Positions 7,049-16,259 are shown, counted from the stretch's first letter. The stretch is DNA of 64,000 nucleotides from Endobugula sp047636495 (GCA_047636495.1 JBLILH010000009.1:1-64000); one strand, 5' to 3'. Translations and numbers: made by a program. Notes: generated from the sequence alone by a model not told the origin.

Positions 7049-7891
7049 CTACTCACTCCGAAAAAAATTTCCATACGCTAAAAAATACAACACTTGCTTA
7101 ATCACGTTGTTATTATTCATCATAAAAGTATGGGTAACGGGCATGACGAGATGGTCTTTCATGCCTTTTAACGTGGTGCTTTCGACTGACACTTTACCAT
7201 CATTAGGCTTGGGTAGAATGGATGACAGTATGGGGTTGATCGTCCGTGTACCGGCGATGATGCCTAATTCGAAATTGGCGGCGCCTAGTGTGTTGGGCAC
7301 GCTACTACTGTCGGTGCTTTTGCCAGTACCTAGCTGCATGCCAGCGGGGCCGTTAATCCATCTAAATAGTTGATAACCACCAAACGTATCAACCACCTCA
7401 CTGCCCTTATTGGGTGGACCTAACATCACAACGCGTCCGAGGTTAGCAATAGTATAGTCTTGCAAATACTGCCGTACTAAAATCCCACCCATAGAATGTG
7501 TGACAAAGTGAATCGCAGTGCTATTAATGTTTGGCTGTTTCGTCTGAGAACGAGATATGGCCTGGCACTCTTTGAGTGATGTATCAATCGCAGCTTTTGC
7601 GAGTGTTTTTATGTCGTATTGTGTTGATGGGTAATGATGATTGACTACTCGATAGCCATGGTTGACTAACGTGTCCTGCAGTGTAGAAAAGGAACTATCA
7701 CTTCGTGCTAAACCGTGAAGTAAAATCACACAGTCTGTCGCTTGCGTGGTAACCGATAACATGAAGAGTAAGATGCCTGGTAGTAGACCAGGTAGTCGGC
7801 CGTATCGCGTCAATATTTTTGTCAGTAATACTTTTTTTAGTAACACTTTTTTTAATAGCACTGTTTTTAATAGCACTGTTTTTAATAGCAC
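7049..7891 (-). CDS. Exported alpha/beta hydrolase, lipase-like
   Basis: This gene encodes 280 residues from a GTG at 7891. VILLHGLARSDSSF (oxyanion strand), HFVTHSMGGILVRQYL (nucleophile elbow, Ser in HSMGG), VVMLGPPNKGSEV and a His near MPVTHTFMM give the Ser/Asp/His arrangement of triacylglycerol lipase or phospholipase-like hydrolases. Hydrophobic LPGLLPGILLFMLSVTTQA followed by TDC looks like a signal peptide. The region before it is five-residue repeats (LLKTV, LLKKV), each beginning with a possible GTG or similar codon, so the true start is uncertain by up to about 20 residues. It follows the 137-residue membrane gene by 3 bp, in an operon with the acyltransferase fusion, so a lipid-related role is plausible. 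Confidence 0.8.
   Translation of the reverse strand: MLLKTVLLKTVLLKKVLLKKVLLTKILTRYGRLPGLLPGILLFMLSVTTQATDCVILLHGLARSDSSFSTLQDTLVNHGYRVVNHHYPSTQYDIKTLAKAAIDTSLKECQAISRSQTKQPNINSTAIHFVTHSMGGILVRQYLQDYTIANLGRVVMLGPPNKGSEVVDTFGGYQLFRWINGPAGMQLGTGKSTDSSSVPNTLGAANFELGIIAGTRTINPILSSILPKPNDGKVSVESTTLKGMKDHLVMPVTHTFMMNNNNVIKQVLYFLAYGNFFRSE
7823..7891. repeat. 15-bp tandem repeats at the lipase start
   Basis: The unit on the plus strand is AATAGCACTGTTTTT, with two near-identical copies plus diverged ones (AGTAACACTTTTTTT, AGTAATACTTTTTTT). Each unit encodes five residues (LLKTV or LLKKV). Four units offer an in-frame GTG, so gain or loss of units changes only the length of the N-terminus. Confidence 0.8.
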
Positions 7892-7894
7892 GAG

Positions 7895-8308
7895 TTACCC
7901 CTCTACTTTATTTAGCGCTAGGATATAAAGCACTGTATACACCGCACTGATCGTTAAGCCCGGCAACACCGTCCACAGAACTTCAGGCGTACCGGTTAAT
8001 ACGTTGATCCCCACTGAAGTAATGAGCAATAAACTGAAGCCCGCGATAAACACCCATACATTTCGCCACGCTCCTGGTATAGATGCGGTCGCAGATAATG
8101 TACCGAGTCGCAGAAATAGAAATTCAATGACGAGTGCAAGTACCAGAGTGATCGTAAAGCTGTACCCCCCTTGAGTCAACGCGGCAGCAATAGCACTTTC
8201 GACACCATGTGGAAAATTAATGAAGAATGCCCACGCGCCATAAAACAAAAACCCCGCTATGGGGGGCAGCCATATGCGTCGTTTTTTATTGTGTATCCAT
8301 ACTCGCAT
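7895..8308 (-). CDS. Small integral membrane protein, unknown
   Basis: This gene encodes 137 residues with four hydrophobic segments: about 14-31 (LPPIAGFLFYGAWAFFI), 47-68 (GGYSFTITLVLALVIEFLFL), 83-104 (VWVFIAGFSLLLITSVGINVL) and 112-131 (VLPGLTISAVYTVLYILAL). A basic N-terminus (RVWIHNKKRRI) suggests the first residues are cytoplasmic. Its ATG overlaps the stop of the large acyltransferase fusion (TAATG), and the hydrolase gene follows after 3 bp, so all three are probably made together. No family recognised; a link to lipid handling is inferred from context only. Confidence 0.7.
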   Translation of the reverse strand: MRVWIHNKKRRIWLPPIAGFLFYGAWAFFINFPHGVESAIAAALTQGGYSFTITLVLALVIEFLFLRLGTLSATASIPGAWRNVWVFIAGFSLLLITSVGINVLTGTPEVLWTVLPGLTISAVYTVLYILALNKVEG

Positions 8309-11300
8309 TACGAATTCTCCGGGGGGGTATTGTTAAATGTACCCGATATTTTAGGCATGGATTTTTTAGATATAGTGGTTTTATCTCTGACTATTTTTTT
8401 GGCTTTTGCGGTATCCATTTTACCCGAACCGAGTTTAGGTAATGCCTCTAGAGTGATTAACTCACTAGGAATCATTAACGGGCTGCACTGATTATCTATC
8501 ATTGCATGGCGAACGTCACCGATACGGATAAGTTCATCACTGGCCGCGTTTGATGACGACATTAACAATACAATACGCTCACCCTTTTTCTCATCGGGGA
8601 GATTGACCGCTAGCACTTCATGGTGTTCGTCTATCGTATTCAACGCTAATACCTTGCGCACGGTTTCTTCTACAGTGGTGAGGCTGACCATCTCGCCACC
8701 GATTTTTGCGAAGCGAGAGTAACGGTCAACAATAGTCAGATAGCCTTCTTCATCAAGAAAACCCTTATCGCCAGAGACATACCACCGCAGGCCATCAATT
8801 ATTTTAATCACTTCATTGGTTTTTTCTGGCTGCTGTAAATATCCCTGCATAATTTGCACACCGCCAATAAGAATCATACCTTGTTGGCCGGTGGGTAATT
8901 CATTCATCGTCAGACGATCAATCGTGTTATCTATCAAGCCACCTACAGAGTTACCTACAGAGCTACCTATCTCTCCGCTTTTTTTTGCGCTGAATTTTTC
9001 CATTAACCATTCTGGATCAACAATTTTAATACTGGTACCCGGCAATGCCATACCCACGCTCCCTAACTTTTGTCCTTGCTGTACACGGTAACTCCGCAAG
9101 TCCATCACATCCGGAAGATTTACGCTGGTCACAGGAGCCGTCTCGGTTGCACCATAGCCTTCGTAAATAGCTTTGTTGAACTTTTTTCCGAAAGCATCGC
9201 GCACATCGGGCGATAACTTTTCTGCACCCGACACGACAATACGTAAGCTATCCAACATTAAGGGGTGCACTTTATGATTACGGCAATATAGGCGTAAAAA
9301 CGTCGACGTGCCGCACAGTAATGTGACGTGGTTTTTTGCGATAGCTTTTGCCACACCGAATACATCGGTAGGGTCGGCATGGCACACCATTGGCAAGCCT
9401 TCGAGCAACGGCATAAATTGCGTCACCGTTAAACCAAAGGCGTGAAACAACGGTAACGAGGCCATAACGACATCGTTGTCTTGCGTGTTTAATACATCGG
9501 CGACTTGTTGCACATTGGCGATAATATTTTGATGACTTAATTGCACGCCTTTGGGCAAGCCTTCGCTACCGCTAGAAAACAAGATGGCGGCGGTAGCATT
9601 GCTCGGTATCGACGTCAGTAATACGCTTTTTAATAGCGCGGTGGGCATGGCTTTAACGACTAACCAACGCGCCACCATTTCTGCACGACGAATAGATTGC
9701 ATCAGTTCTTCCACATAAACCCACTGCACATGCTCTAGTAAAGGCTCTAACGTAATGCCTTTGTCTTTTAGCTTGTGGATGAAACGGGCAGAGGTATAAA
9801 TAGTTGAGATTTCCGCCTGTTTTATCGCCGCTGTAATCGCATCGTTACTTGCGGTGTAGTTAAGGTTAACAATTGTTTTACCGGCTAATAACGTCGCCAT
9901 ATTGGTTAGCACGCCACCCGCACTAGTGGGTAATAACACACCCACGTTTTGTTCCGGTGTCTGCGAGCGTATGCGTCTTGCCATAGCGCTGGCAGCCGCC
10001 AATGCCTTACTAGCCGACAACTCGCGTCCCATTAGGGCATCGATAATCGCCGGGCCACTATCACCCTGTGACTTGACTCGATCGATCCATGTGGCGGCGA
10101 TGTTCGACCGCACATCAATATGCGCATTCCATGCATGCACAGATAAATCAAACACACGACGCTTGAGAACATCGGTGTGACTGTTTTTCGGCATCGTTTC
10201 ACCAAACGCAATGATCACATCGCGGGTATAGCCTGCCGAGCGAGTACTTTTAATACGGGTTGATGAGCGGGAAAACTGACTGCCCCATAAACCGTGCAAA
10301 TAGAAAGGCACGATGCGAATCGACTGATCACACGTTTGCGCAATAGCGTGCTCATAACCTTTGCGAAAAACCGCCATATTACCCGTGCGGCTTATGGTAC
10401 CTTCGGGGAATAAACACACTACTTTTCCCGCATCTAATAACGCCGCTATTGTTGTTAACGCCGCTTTACTTTGCGCACCTGCTTGAATAGGTACGCACCC
10501 CACGAGTGTTAAAAACCATTGTAAATACCAGCGATTATAAATCGATTTTTCCATCACGAAATGTACTGGACGCGGGCAAGCAATTTGTACAATGGCCCAA
10601 TCAACGAAACTAATATGATTGCCCAGTAATAACACACCTCCTTTTTGAGGAATGTTTTGCATGCCTTGAACATCGGTCTTGTAGTGGCGCGACATGACAA
10701 AGCCTAAACCAAAACGAATAAGACTTTGAGGCAAGGTGACAATAGTATACATTCCACCCACTAGCGCGATCACGGCTATCAGTTGGAGTAATTGTTGGCT
10801 AGCAATACCCGCTAATGAAAAGGCAACCGTCAGTGCTAAGAAACTTAACATCGCTATATTTTGAATCAGATTATTAGCCGCTAAGGTTTTACCCAAGTCT
10901 TTATCTTTTGCGTGGTATTGAATCAGCGCATTCAGCGGAATAATAAATAAACCGCCCATAACACCTATCCATAAAAAGTTAACTGCCAAGGTCAGTGCCG
11001 AATTTAACTGCGGCAATATAAATAAACCGATCGCCAAGCCAACAGCACCAATAGGGATAATGCCAGTTTCGATATAGCTTTTTGAACAACGCCCCGCGAT
11101 AAGCGAACCAATAGCAATGCCCACACCGGTTGCGGCTAAAATACCTTGAATCACGATGGTATTGAGTTCGCCTAGGGAATCTTTCGCGAAGGCGGGGAAT
11201 GCCGCCAACAGAACTTGTCCCACCGACCAAAACATGGCTAAACCAATGATAGACAAGCGAATACTCGACACCTGCAACACCGAGGTGACGCTGCGAGCAA

Positions 11301-12000
11301 ATAGCGATGGTGTCTTCATGTGAGAGGGTTCAGTGTCAGCGGCCGTATTCTCGAAAAGGCTGGCACTAGATTCAGCGGGTGCATCGTCAATATTCGGCAA
11401 ACGATAAACCATCACTAATTCGAGTACGCTATTAGCAACTAATAATCCACCCGCCAAAACTAACGCTTGGAGCACTTCGCCCTTACTAGCCGCATTTTCT
11501 GGAAACCATATTTCAAATAAGATAGAGAATATAAATGTCCCGGCCAGAATGGCGATGATAGCGATTGCTTGTGCAAGACCATTCGCTTCTGCTAGATGCT
11601 GCTTGCCGAAAAAATCTTTGATATAACCTAACTTAGCGGGAGAATAAAACGCCGATTGGGCAGCGAGTAAAAACGTCATACCAAAGGCAAACCAAAACCA
11701 CCCGAGCGCGTAACTTAGGGTGATCAACAATGTTAATACTACAGCGACCCAAGCGGATATTCGCATTACCTGATGCTTAGGGAATCGATCAGATACTGCT
11801 CCAGCAGGGATAAACAACATAATAAATGGTAGTAAAATTAACGCATTGATGATGGCGGTGAAAACAACCAGCTCACTACCGTCATGCATTTTAAATAAGG
11901 TATTTTGAATAAGGATTTTATGCCCCAAATCAACAAAGGCATTAAGAAATATGGCGACAAAAAAAGCCGCTGCGTGGGGAACTAAAAAGAGCTTTTTCAT
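8308..12000 (-). CDS. LplT-PlsC-acyl-ACP synthetase fusion (Aas-like)
   Basis: The ATG at 12000, behind CAGGA, gives 1230 residues; the open frame extends further upstream to 12084 without support. Residues 1-420 are a 12-helix MFS lysophospholipid transporter like LplT (MKKLFLVPHAAAFF, IPAGAVSDRFPKHQV). Residues about 430-620 are a PlsC acyltransferase (GNHISFVDW and LFPEGTIS). Residues about 650-1220 are an AMP-forming ligase (ILFSSGSEGLPKGV, YGATETAPV, SGDKGFLDEEGYL). In Escherichia lplT and aas are separate genes; Aas re-acylates lysophosphatidylethanolamine at the inner membrane using acyl-ACP. The fusion would couple flipping, acyl activation and re-acylation. Fusions of this layout are known in proteobacteria. 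A short repeat (SVGNSVGG) lies in the ligase part. Confidence 0.9.
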   Translation of the reverse strand: MKKLFLVPHAAAFFVAIFLNAFVDLGHKILIQNTLFKMHDGSELVVFTAIINALILLPFIMLFIPAGAVSDRFPKHQVMRISAWVAVVLTLLITLSYALGWFWFAFGMTFLLAAQSAFYSPAKLGYIKDFFGKQHLAEANGLAQAIAIIAILAGTFIFSILFEIWFPENAASKGEVLQALVLAGGLLVANSVLELVMVYRLPNIDDAPAESSASLFENTAADTEPSHMKTPSLFARSVTSVLQVSSIRLSIIGLAMFWSVGQVLLAAFPAFAKDSLGELNTIVIQGILAATGVGIAIGSLIAGRCSKSYIETGIIPIGAVGLAIGLFILPQLNSALTLAVNFLWIGVMGGLFIIPLNALIQYHAKDKDLGKTLAANNLIQNIAMLSFLALTVAFSLAGIASQQLLQLIAVIALVGGMYTIVTLPQSLIRFGLGFVMSRHYKTDVQGMQNIPQKGGVLLLGNHISFVDWAIVQIACPRPVHFVMEKSIYNRWYLQWFLTLVGCVPIQAGAQSKAALTTIAALLDAGKVVCLFPEGTISRTGNMAVFRKGYEHAIAQTCDQSIRIVPFYLHGLWGSQFSRSSTRIKSTRSAGYTRDVIIAFGETMPKNSHTDVLKRRVFDLSVHAWNAHIDVRSNIAATWIDRVKSQGDSGPAIIDALMGRELSASKALAAASAMARRIRSQTPEQNVGVLLPTSAGGVLTNMATLLAGKTIVNLNYTASNDAITAAIKQAEISTIYTSARFIHKLKDKGITLEPLLEHVQWVYVEELMQSIRRAEMVARWLVVKAMPTALLKSVLLTSIPSNATAAILFSSGSEGLPKGVQLSHQNIIANVQQVADVLNTQDNDVVMASLPLFHAFGLTVTQFMPLLEGLPMVCHADPTDVFGVAKAIAKNHVTLLCGTSTFLRLYCRNHKVHPLMLDSLRIVVSGAEKLSPDVRDAFGKKFNKAIYEGYGATETAPVTSVNLPDVMDLRSYRVQQGQKLGSVGMALPGTSIKIVDPEWLMEKFSAKKSGEIGSSVGNSVGGLIDNTIDRLTMNELPTGQQGMILIGGVQIMQGYLQQPEKTNEVIKIIDGLRWYVSGDKGFLDEEGYLTIVDRYSRFAKIGGEMVSLTTVEETVRKVLALNTIDEHHEVLAVNLPDEKKGERIVLLMSSSNAASDELIRIGDVRHAMIDNQCSPLMIPSELITLEALPKLGSGKMDTAKAKKIVRDKTTISKKSMPKISGTFNNTPPENS

Positions 12001-12135
12001 TATTATTATCCTGGTGAGGCTAGGCTGCTGTATTACTGAATGTTCTCTGCATTCAGCACCGATGAGGTTGAGGTGACCCCTCAATAATCGGCTAAAACAT
12101 CAATAAAAGCGACCAAAAATCAAAAAGTCTACTCA

Positions 12136-12179
12136 TTTCACACTTAAAGCATTACTATTCAATACTTTAATGTTTCACA
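12136..12179. promoter_or_regulatory. Candidate operator in the divergent aas-HTH gap
   Basis: Inverted TTAAAG (12144-12149) and CTTTAA (12165-12170) are flanked by direct TTTCACA copies (12136-12142 and 12173-12179). The site lies between the Aas-like operon and the HTH gene, where an autoregulator would bind. A nearby TGAGG-TGACC-CCTCA palindrome sits at about 12068-12082. Symmetry is seen; the regulatory role is inference. Confidence 0.4.
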
Positions 12180-12212
12180 TTCCCCTGTTACAGATCACAC
12201 TAAGAGCTAGCC

Positions 12213-12974
12213 ATGTCACAAACACCCGCGCTCATAAGCACACTCAAAAAGCAGCTCAAAGCGAGAGGCAAGACCTATGCGCATGTCGCGAGTCATTTAG
12301 GCATGAGCGAAGCCTCAATAAAACGTTTATTTATCGAGCAGTCGTTTAGCTTACAGCGTCTAGAATGGGTTTGCCAGATGATTGATTTGCAGCTTTCGGA
12401 GCTAATGGCCTTGATGCAGAAGGAGCAGCCACAACTGCAAAAGCTTAGCGCTGAACAAGAACAGCAATTAGTCGATGACACATTATTGTTGATGATTGCG
12501 ATTTATGTGATGAATGGTCATGGCTTCGAGTATTTATGCGGTGAGATTGCCATTAGTAAAACGGGCTGCATACAAAAACTCGCGCTGCTTGATCGCTTAC
12601 GTATTATCGAACTGCTGCCGAATAATCGTATTAAATTACGCATTGCTCCCAACTTTCACTGGCAACGTAACGGCCCGATACAACGCTTTTTTCAACAGCA
12701 TGTTGAACACGATTTTTTTCGTTGCCCCTTTACTGCACTCAATGAACACTTAGTCGTGATCAACGCGGAGCTCAGTGAGTTTTCACAGCAGGAAATGCAG
12801 AGAAAAATGGATAAATTCGCTCAAGAGTTTAATGCGCTTGCACACCACGATCAAAGGCTGCCACCATCACAACGAAAAAATATCACCGTCGTTTTAGCCG
12901 CCCGGGCGTGGCAGTTTGCTCTTTTTGACCGCTATCGCCGAAAGACTAGCGAGTGCCCATCCACAAGTGGTTAA
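12213..12974 (+). CDS. HTH (XRE-like) transcriptional regulator
   Basis: This gene encodes 253 residues. Residues about 7-62 (LKKQLKARGKTYAHVASHLGMSE onward) form a lambda-repressor-like helix-turn-helix with the pattern YAHVASHLGMSEASIKRLF. The remainder is a helical domain of unknown ligand (LLMIAIYVMNGHGFEYLC, PNFHWQRNGPIQRFFQQH). It is divergent from the Aas-like fusion operon with about 210 bp between starts, so that operon is the most likely target. Its stop codon overlaps the pdxH stop by a few bases in convergent arrangement, leaving no room for a terminator between them. Confidence 0.8.
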   Translation: MSQTPALISTLKKQLKARGKTYAHVASHLGMSEASIKRLFIEQSFSLQRLEWVCQMIDLQLSELMALMQKEQPQLQKLSAEQEQQLVDDTLLLMIAIYVMNGHGFEYLCGEIAISKTGCIQKLALLDRLRIIELLPNNRIKLRIAPNFHWQRNGPIQRFFQQHVEHDFFRCPFTALNEHLVVINAELSEFSQQEMQRKMDKFAQEFNALAHHDQRLPPSQRKNITVVLAARAWQFALFDRYRRKTSECPSTSG

Positions 12975-13618
12975 GGCGCTAAACGCTCAATCCGCCATGC
13001 AGTCGTATTAGGCTCATCGAGTCGAGTATATTGAAGGCGATCATGTAGACGATGCTCTCCCCCTTGCCAAAACTCAATCACCTTAGCAGTCACCCGATAC
13101 CCCCCCCAGAAAGTAGGTAACGGAACATCAGAATCAGCATATTGTTTCTGAAGTGAGGTGTATTTCTCGATAAGGTGATCGCGCGATGGAATCACCTGAC
13201 TTTGTTCAGATGCCCATGCGGCTAACTGGCTCTCTTTAGGTCGAGATGCGAAATAATTAGCCACTTCTTGTTCATCTAGTAAAGTGGCAGTACCTTGTAC
13301 TCGCACCTGCCGTTCTAGCGGATACCAAGGAAAATGCAAACTCACATGAGGGTTAGCCGCTATCGCCTGACCTTTCATACTTTTTTTATTGGTGAAAAAA
13401 ACAAAGCCATTATCATCAACCTGTTTTAACAACACGATACGTTGATTGGGCTGCCCACACTCATCCACTGTTGCTAGTGTCATCGCGGTAGGATCAGTAA
13501 GACCTGATTCTATCGCCTGTTGCAGCCAGTTTTCGAACTGCGCTATAGGGTTCTCGTTTATGCCTTTGCGGCGCAAACCACCTTGAACGTACTCTCGTCT
13601 ATAGTCTTGTAATTGCAT
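12971..13618 (-). CDS. pdxH: Pyridoxamine 5'-phosphate oxidase
   Basis: The ATG at 13618 (MQLQDYRREY), behind GGACGGGAC, gives 215 residues, close to the Escherichia protein (218). An upstream frame to 13663 adds 15 residues without support. PdxH oxidises pyridoxamine or pyridoxine 5'-phosphate to pyridoxal phosphate using FMN. Family segments seen are PNQRIVLLKQVDDNGFVFFT, SLHFPWYPLERQVRVQG and the C-terminal WQGGEHRLHDRLQY and WRIERLAP. The gene is transcribed toward the HTH regulator, and the two stop codons overlap. Confidence 0.95.
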   Translation of the reverse strand: MQLQDYRREYVQGGLRRKGINENPIAQFENWLQQAIESGLTDPTAMTLATVDECGQPNQRIVLLKQVDDNGFVFFTNKKSMKGQAIAANPHVSLHFPWYPLERQVRVQGTATLLDEQEVANYFASRPKESQLAAWASEQSQVIPSRDHLIEKYTSLQKQYADSDVPLPTFWGGYRVTAKVIEFWQGGEHRLHDRLQYTRLDEPNTTAWRIERLAP

Positions 13619-14267
13619 TTTTGTCCCGTCCGTCAACAGTAAGTGGTATATTTTGCGCAACACTCATCATCTGTATTTATGTTCATCGGCCTTTCTTGCC
13701 CCTGCCATGGCAACTTATAGTGCCAGCATAAGTCAACACTTAGCCAGGCGCAATCTGCCTTACCTTCTATTTATACACCCTTTAATGAGACGAGTACTTG
13801 TACGACTCAGCCCACAGTTTATGGTGCTATTCATTGAGATTACTTGCTAGCATTTCTATTTTAGCACTAGGAGCCTTTTTATTATGCTGGTCCAGCCAGA
13901 GCCGCTATTAGCGGGTTACACTACCGTCGCTTACTTTACACAAGGCAAGGCTTTATATTCCGTAGTCCGGTGGCTATCGTACTTATGCCGTATGACGTCA
14001 CACGACGGCATCGATCAAACCAAAAGCGTTTAATATTAACGCAGGGAAACTATCTTTAAATTATAATACGGGCGAACAAAACGCTGGTTAAAAAGCAACA
14101 ATGAGCATATTAAAAATGCCTATAACGAATGCCCTGGACTACTGAAGAAATAAATATTGACACTGAATCAACGTTTGTACTCAACTTGATTGGCCGACGC
14201 GATTCTACTGAAAAGGCACGCCTCTATTCAGCGATACTACTCTGATTGGCTAAGTGTTAGCGCGACA
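13619..14267. other. Gene-poor gap of about 650 bp
   Basis: No gene of recognisable family is present. One 49-codon frame on the plus strand (13884-14033, MLVQPEPLLAGYTTV) has AGGAG ten bases upstream, but nothing else supports it. The 16 bases at 13861-13876 are identical to the left flank and tip of the MITE-like element at 2447-2462, which may be an eroded end or chance. The rest may be decayed sequence. Confidence 0.4.
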
Positions 14268-15122
14268 TTACGGCATTTTCTTGAAGGTATAGACGTCAAA
14301 TCTTGTCGACTTGCCGTCAAACACAACATTTGGTGCGGGTAACGATAGGGCCGGGTATTGATCATGAATGGCCGGCGCTTTCCGGGGGCGCTTTACTACG
14401 ACTCGATAACGAGCTTTCGTTAACGCCAGCGCCAGTAAATCACCAGCGTCATCATCGCCACCCACCACATGATGGAAAGCCTTCATACTTTTATTGACTT
14501 CGGCTTTACCGCTTCGTTCAGGGAACATCGGATCACAATAAATAACGTCTGCACGCTCAAGCTGATGTAAATAATCAGCACTCTGCTGATGAAAGCAATG
14601 TATGCGCGCGAGAATATCGTGCACATCTGGGTCAGCACTTAATTGCGCTCTACTCAATCCATCACTCAGCAAACTATAAACAATAGGCGAACGTTCGACG
14701 AGTGTCACTTCACAACCCAGTGTTGCGAGTACAAAGCCGTCTTGCCCCAAGCCTGCGGTGATATCCACTATGTGTGGTCGATATGAGCCTTTCACGCCGA
14801 CCGCTTTAGCGATCATTTGACCTTTCCCTCCGCCAAATTGACGGCGATGAGCGCTTGCACCACTCACAAAGTCGATGTGGATAGGGCCGGGTGATTTTTT
14901 ACCGGTTGCTTGTAAGCAAAGGCCTTGGGTCGTTACCCACAATACGTATTTCCCCGATTCTAGTCGGGAAGGCGCTTCGCGTAATAACGGCCGCTGGAAC
15001 TGTTTAGAGAGCTGCTCGGCTTGATCACGAACCGCTACATCGTCGCAACATATACCTGAAATAGATTCTAATGCAGTAGAAAAGGCAGTGGCTGGAACTG
15101 TATTTATAGGGGAATTAGGCAA
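14268..15122 (-). CDS. rsmJ: 16S rRNA m2G1516 methyltransferase
   Basis: This gene encodes 284 residues. HIDFVSGASAHRRQFGGGKGQMIAKAVG, the SAM-binding VDITAGLGQDGFVLATLG and VIYCDPMFPERSGKAEVNKSM are specific to RsmJ (YhiQ), which makes m2G1516 in 16S rRNA. The N-terminus is about 30 residues longer than the Escherichia protein. The frame offers only a TTG at 15122, which overlaps the end of the PilZ gene by 8 bp, so translation is probably coupled. The C-terminus (STRFDVYTFKK) is as expected. Confidence 0.92.
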   Translation of the reverse strand: MPNSPINTVPATAFSTALESISGICCDDVAVRDQAEQLSKQFQRPLLREAPSRLESGKYVLWVTTQGLCLQATGKKSPGPIHIDFVSGASAHRRQFGGGKGQMIAKAVGVKGSYRPHIVDITAGLGQDGFVLATLGCEVTLVERSPIVYSLLSDGLSRAQLSADPDVHDILARIHCFHQQSADYLHQLERADVIYCDPMFPERSGKAEVNKSMKAFHHVVGGDDDAGDLLALALTKARYRVVVKRPRKAPAIHDQYPALSLPAPNVVFDGKSTRFDVYTFKKMP

Positions 15123-15426
15123 ACATTAAACCGAGAGTATTACGTTTTTGGTACATCACTTTCATCGTTACCGGGTCTTGATTAACCGCACCGGCCAATT
15201 TGATAAAACGCACGTGAACCTCGGTGCCTACCGGTGGAAATGTTTGGCCCTCAAGCTGAACTGACGCGCCACCGTCTGAAATATCTTGAGTGGAACCAAT
15301 CATCACGCCGATAGAAGGATGCGATATTTCTACGCGTATAGCGGCCACTTTGCGCTCATATCGACGACGGTCGTCGACCATGCCGTTTCTAGAATGGTCG
15401 TTACTGATGCCTGAAATAGAAGTCAT
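15115..15426 (-). CDS. PilZ-domain c-di-GMP-binding protein
   Basis: This gene encodes 103 residues, a stand-alone PilZ domain. The RRRYERK segment supplies the R-x3-R motif, and DISDGGASVQL supplies the D/N-x-S-x-x-G motif; both contact cyclic di-GMP in this family. The tail VMYQKRNTLGLMFA is the usual last strand. It overlaps rsmJ by 8 bp. A palindrome (GCTTAT-T-ATAAGC, 15512-15524) lies about 90 bp upstream of its start. Its target process cannot be told from sequence; PilZ proteins often affect motility or secretion. Confidence 0.88.
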   Translation of the reverse strand: MTSISGISNDHSRNGMVDDRRRYERKVAAIRVEISHPSIGVMIGSTQDISDGGASVQLEGQTFPPVGTEVHVRFIKLAGAVNQDPVTMKVMYQKRNTLGLMFA

Positions 15427-15510
15427 GAATACCTAAACGTTAATGAGAAAACCAAAAATGCTGCTTATATCCCTAATTTATGCAATTTTTGACCATAAAG
15501 CAAATATAAC

Positions 15511-15525
15511 CGCTTATTATAAGCG
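15511..15525. terminator. Inverted repeat between purC and the PilZ gene
   Basis: CGCTTAT-T-ATAAGCG is a 7-bp near-perfect palindrome, extended imperfectly to TAAC/GTTA. It lies 24 bp past the purC stop and upstream of the PilZ gene on the same strand. The loop is too short for a classic terminator, so it may instead be a protein site. Confidence 0.3.
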
Positions 15526-15548
15526 TTACGACTACCCATTGATAAAGA

Positions 15549-16259
15549 CTAAAAAGACAAACCTAAGCGCTGCCCAACCATTTCATAAGATTCAATCACA
15601 TTACCTAAGCCTTGACGAAAACGATCTTTATCCAGTTTTTCGCGAGTATCTTTATCCCACAAACGGCAGCCGTCTGGTGAAAATTCATCACCAAGAATCA
15701 CTTCACCGTGATACAAGCCGAATTCTAGTTTAGAATCCACCAGCAGCATATTACCTTCAAGAAACAAGGCTTTTAATATTTCATTGATCTGAAAGGTCAA
15801 ATTTTTCATCACCGCTAACTGATCTGCGGTCGCCCAGCCGAAAGATTCAATATGATAATCATTAATCATGGGGTCGCCAAGTGCGTCATTTTTTAAGAAA
15901 AACTCAAAGGTCGGCGGTGTTAACGCTATACCTTCTTCAACGCCTAAACGTCGGCATAGCGAACCTGCTGCAATATTGCGCACAACACATTCTACAGGGA
16001 TCATGGCCATTTTTTTTACTAAGCATTCATTATCTGACAACAGTTTTTCGAAGTGCGTAGGGATACCTGCGGCTTCTAATTTTTGCATAATGAAAGCATT
16101 AAACTTATTATTCACCATGCCTTTGCGGTCTAGCTGTTGAATAATTTTTCCGTCAAACGCAGACGTATCATTGCGAAAATGTAGCACAAGTAAATCATCA
16201 TTATCAGTGGTGTAGACCGATTTGGCTTTGCCCGCGTAGAGTTCTTGACGTTTTTCCAT
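15549..16259 (-). CDS. purC: Phosphoribosylaminoimidazole-succinocarboxamide synthase
   Basis: This gene encodes 236 residues, the usual SAICAR synthase size. LYAGKAKSVYTTDNDD (nucleotide-binding N-terminus), FRNDTSAFDGK, VECVVRNIAAGSLCRRLG, LVDSKLEFG and LGDEFSPDGCRLWD are conserved. PurC joins aspartate to CAIR with ATP in purine synthesis. A ribosome site AGG lies 8 bases before the ATG. It follows an MBL hydrolase, bamC and dapA in the order known from pseudomonads. Confidence 0.97.
   Translation of the reverse strand: MEKRQELYAGKAKSVYTTDNDDLLVLHFRNDTSAFDGKIIQQLDRKGMVNNKFNAFIMQKLEAAGIPTHFEKLLSDNECLVKKMAMIPVECVVRNIAAGSLCRRLGVEEGIALTPPTFEFFLKNDALGDPMINDYHIESFGWATADQLAVMKNLTFQINEILKALFLEGNMLLVDSKLEFGLYHGEVILGDEFSPDGCRLWDKDTREKLDKDRFRQGLGNVIESYEMVGQRLGLSF

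Noticed and set aside
12001..12084. N-terminal extension of the Aas-like fusion
   Set aside because: LplT-type proteins begin at MKKLFLVPHA, which has its own ribosome site at 12000.
13861..13876. 16 bases identical to the MITE-like element's left edge
   Set aside because: A match of this length can occur by chance in 64 kb and no further element sequence follows; kept only as a note.
13884..14033. 49-codon frame with an AGGAG site
   Set aside because: No homology or coding signature beyond the ribosome site.
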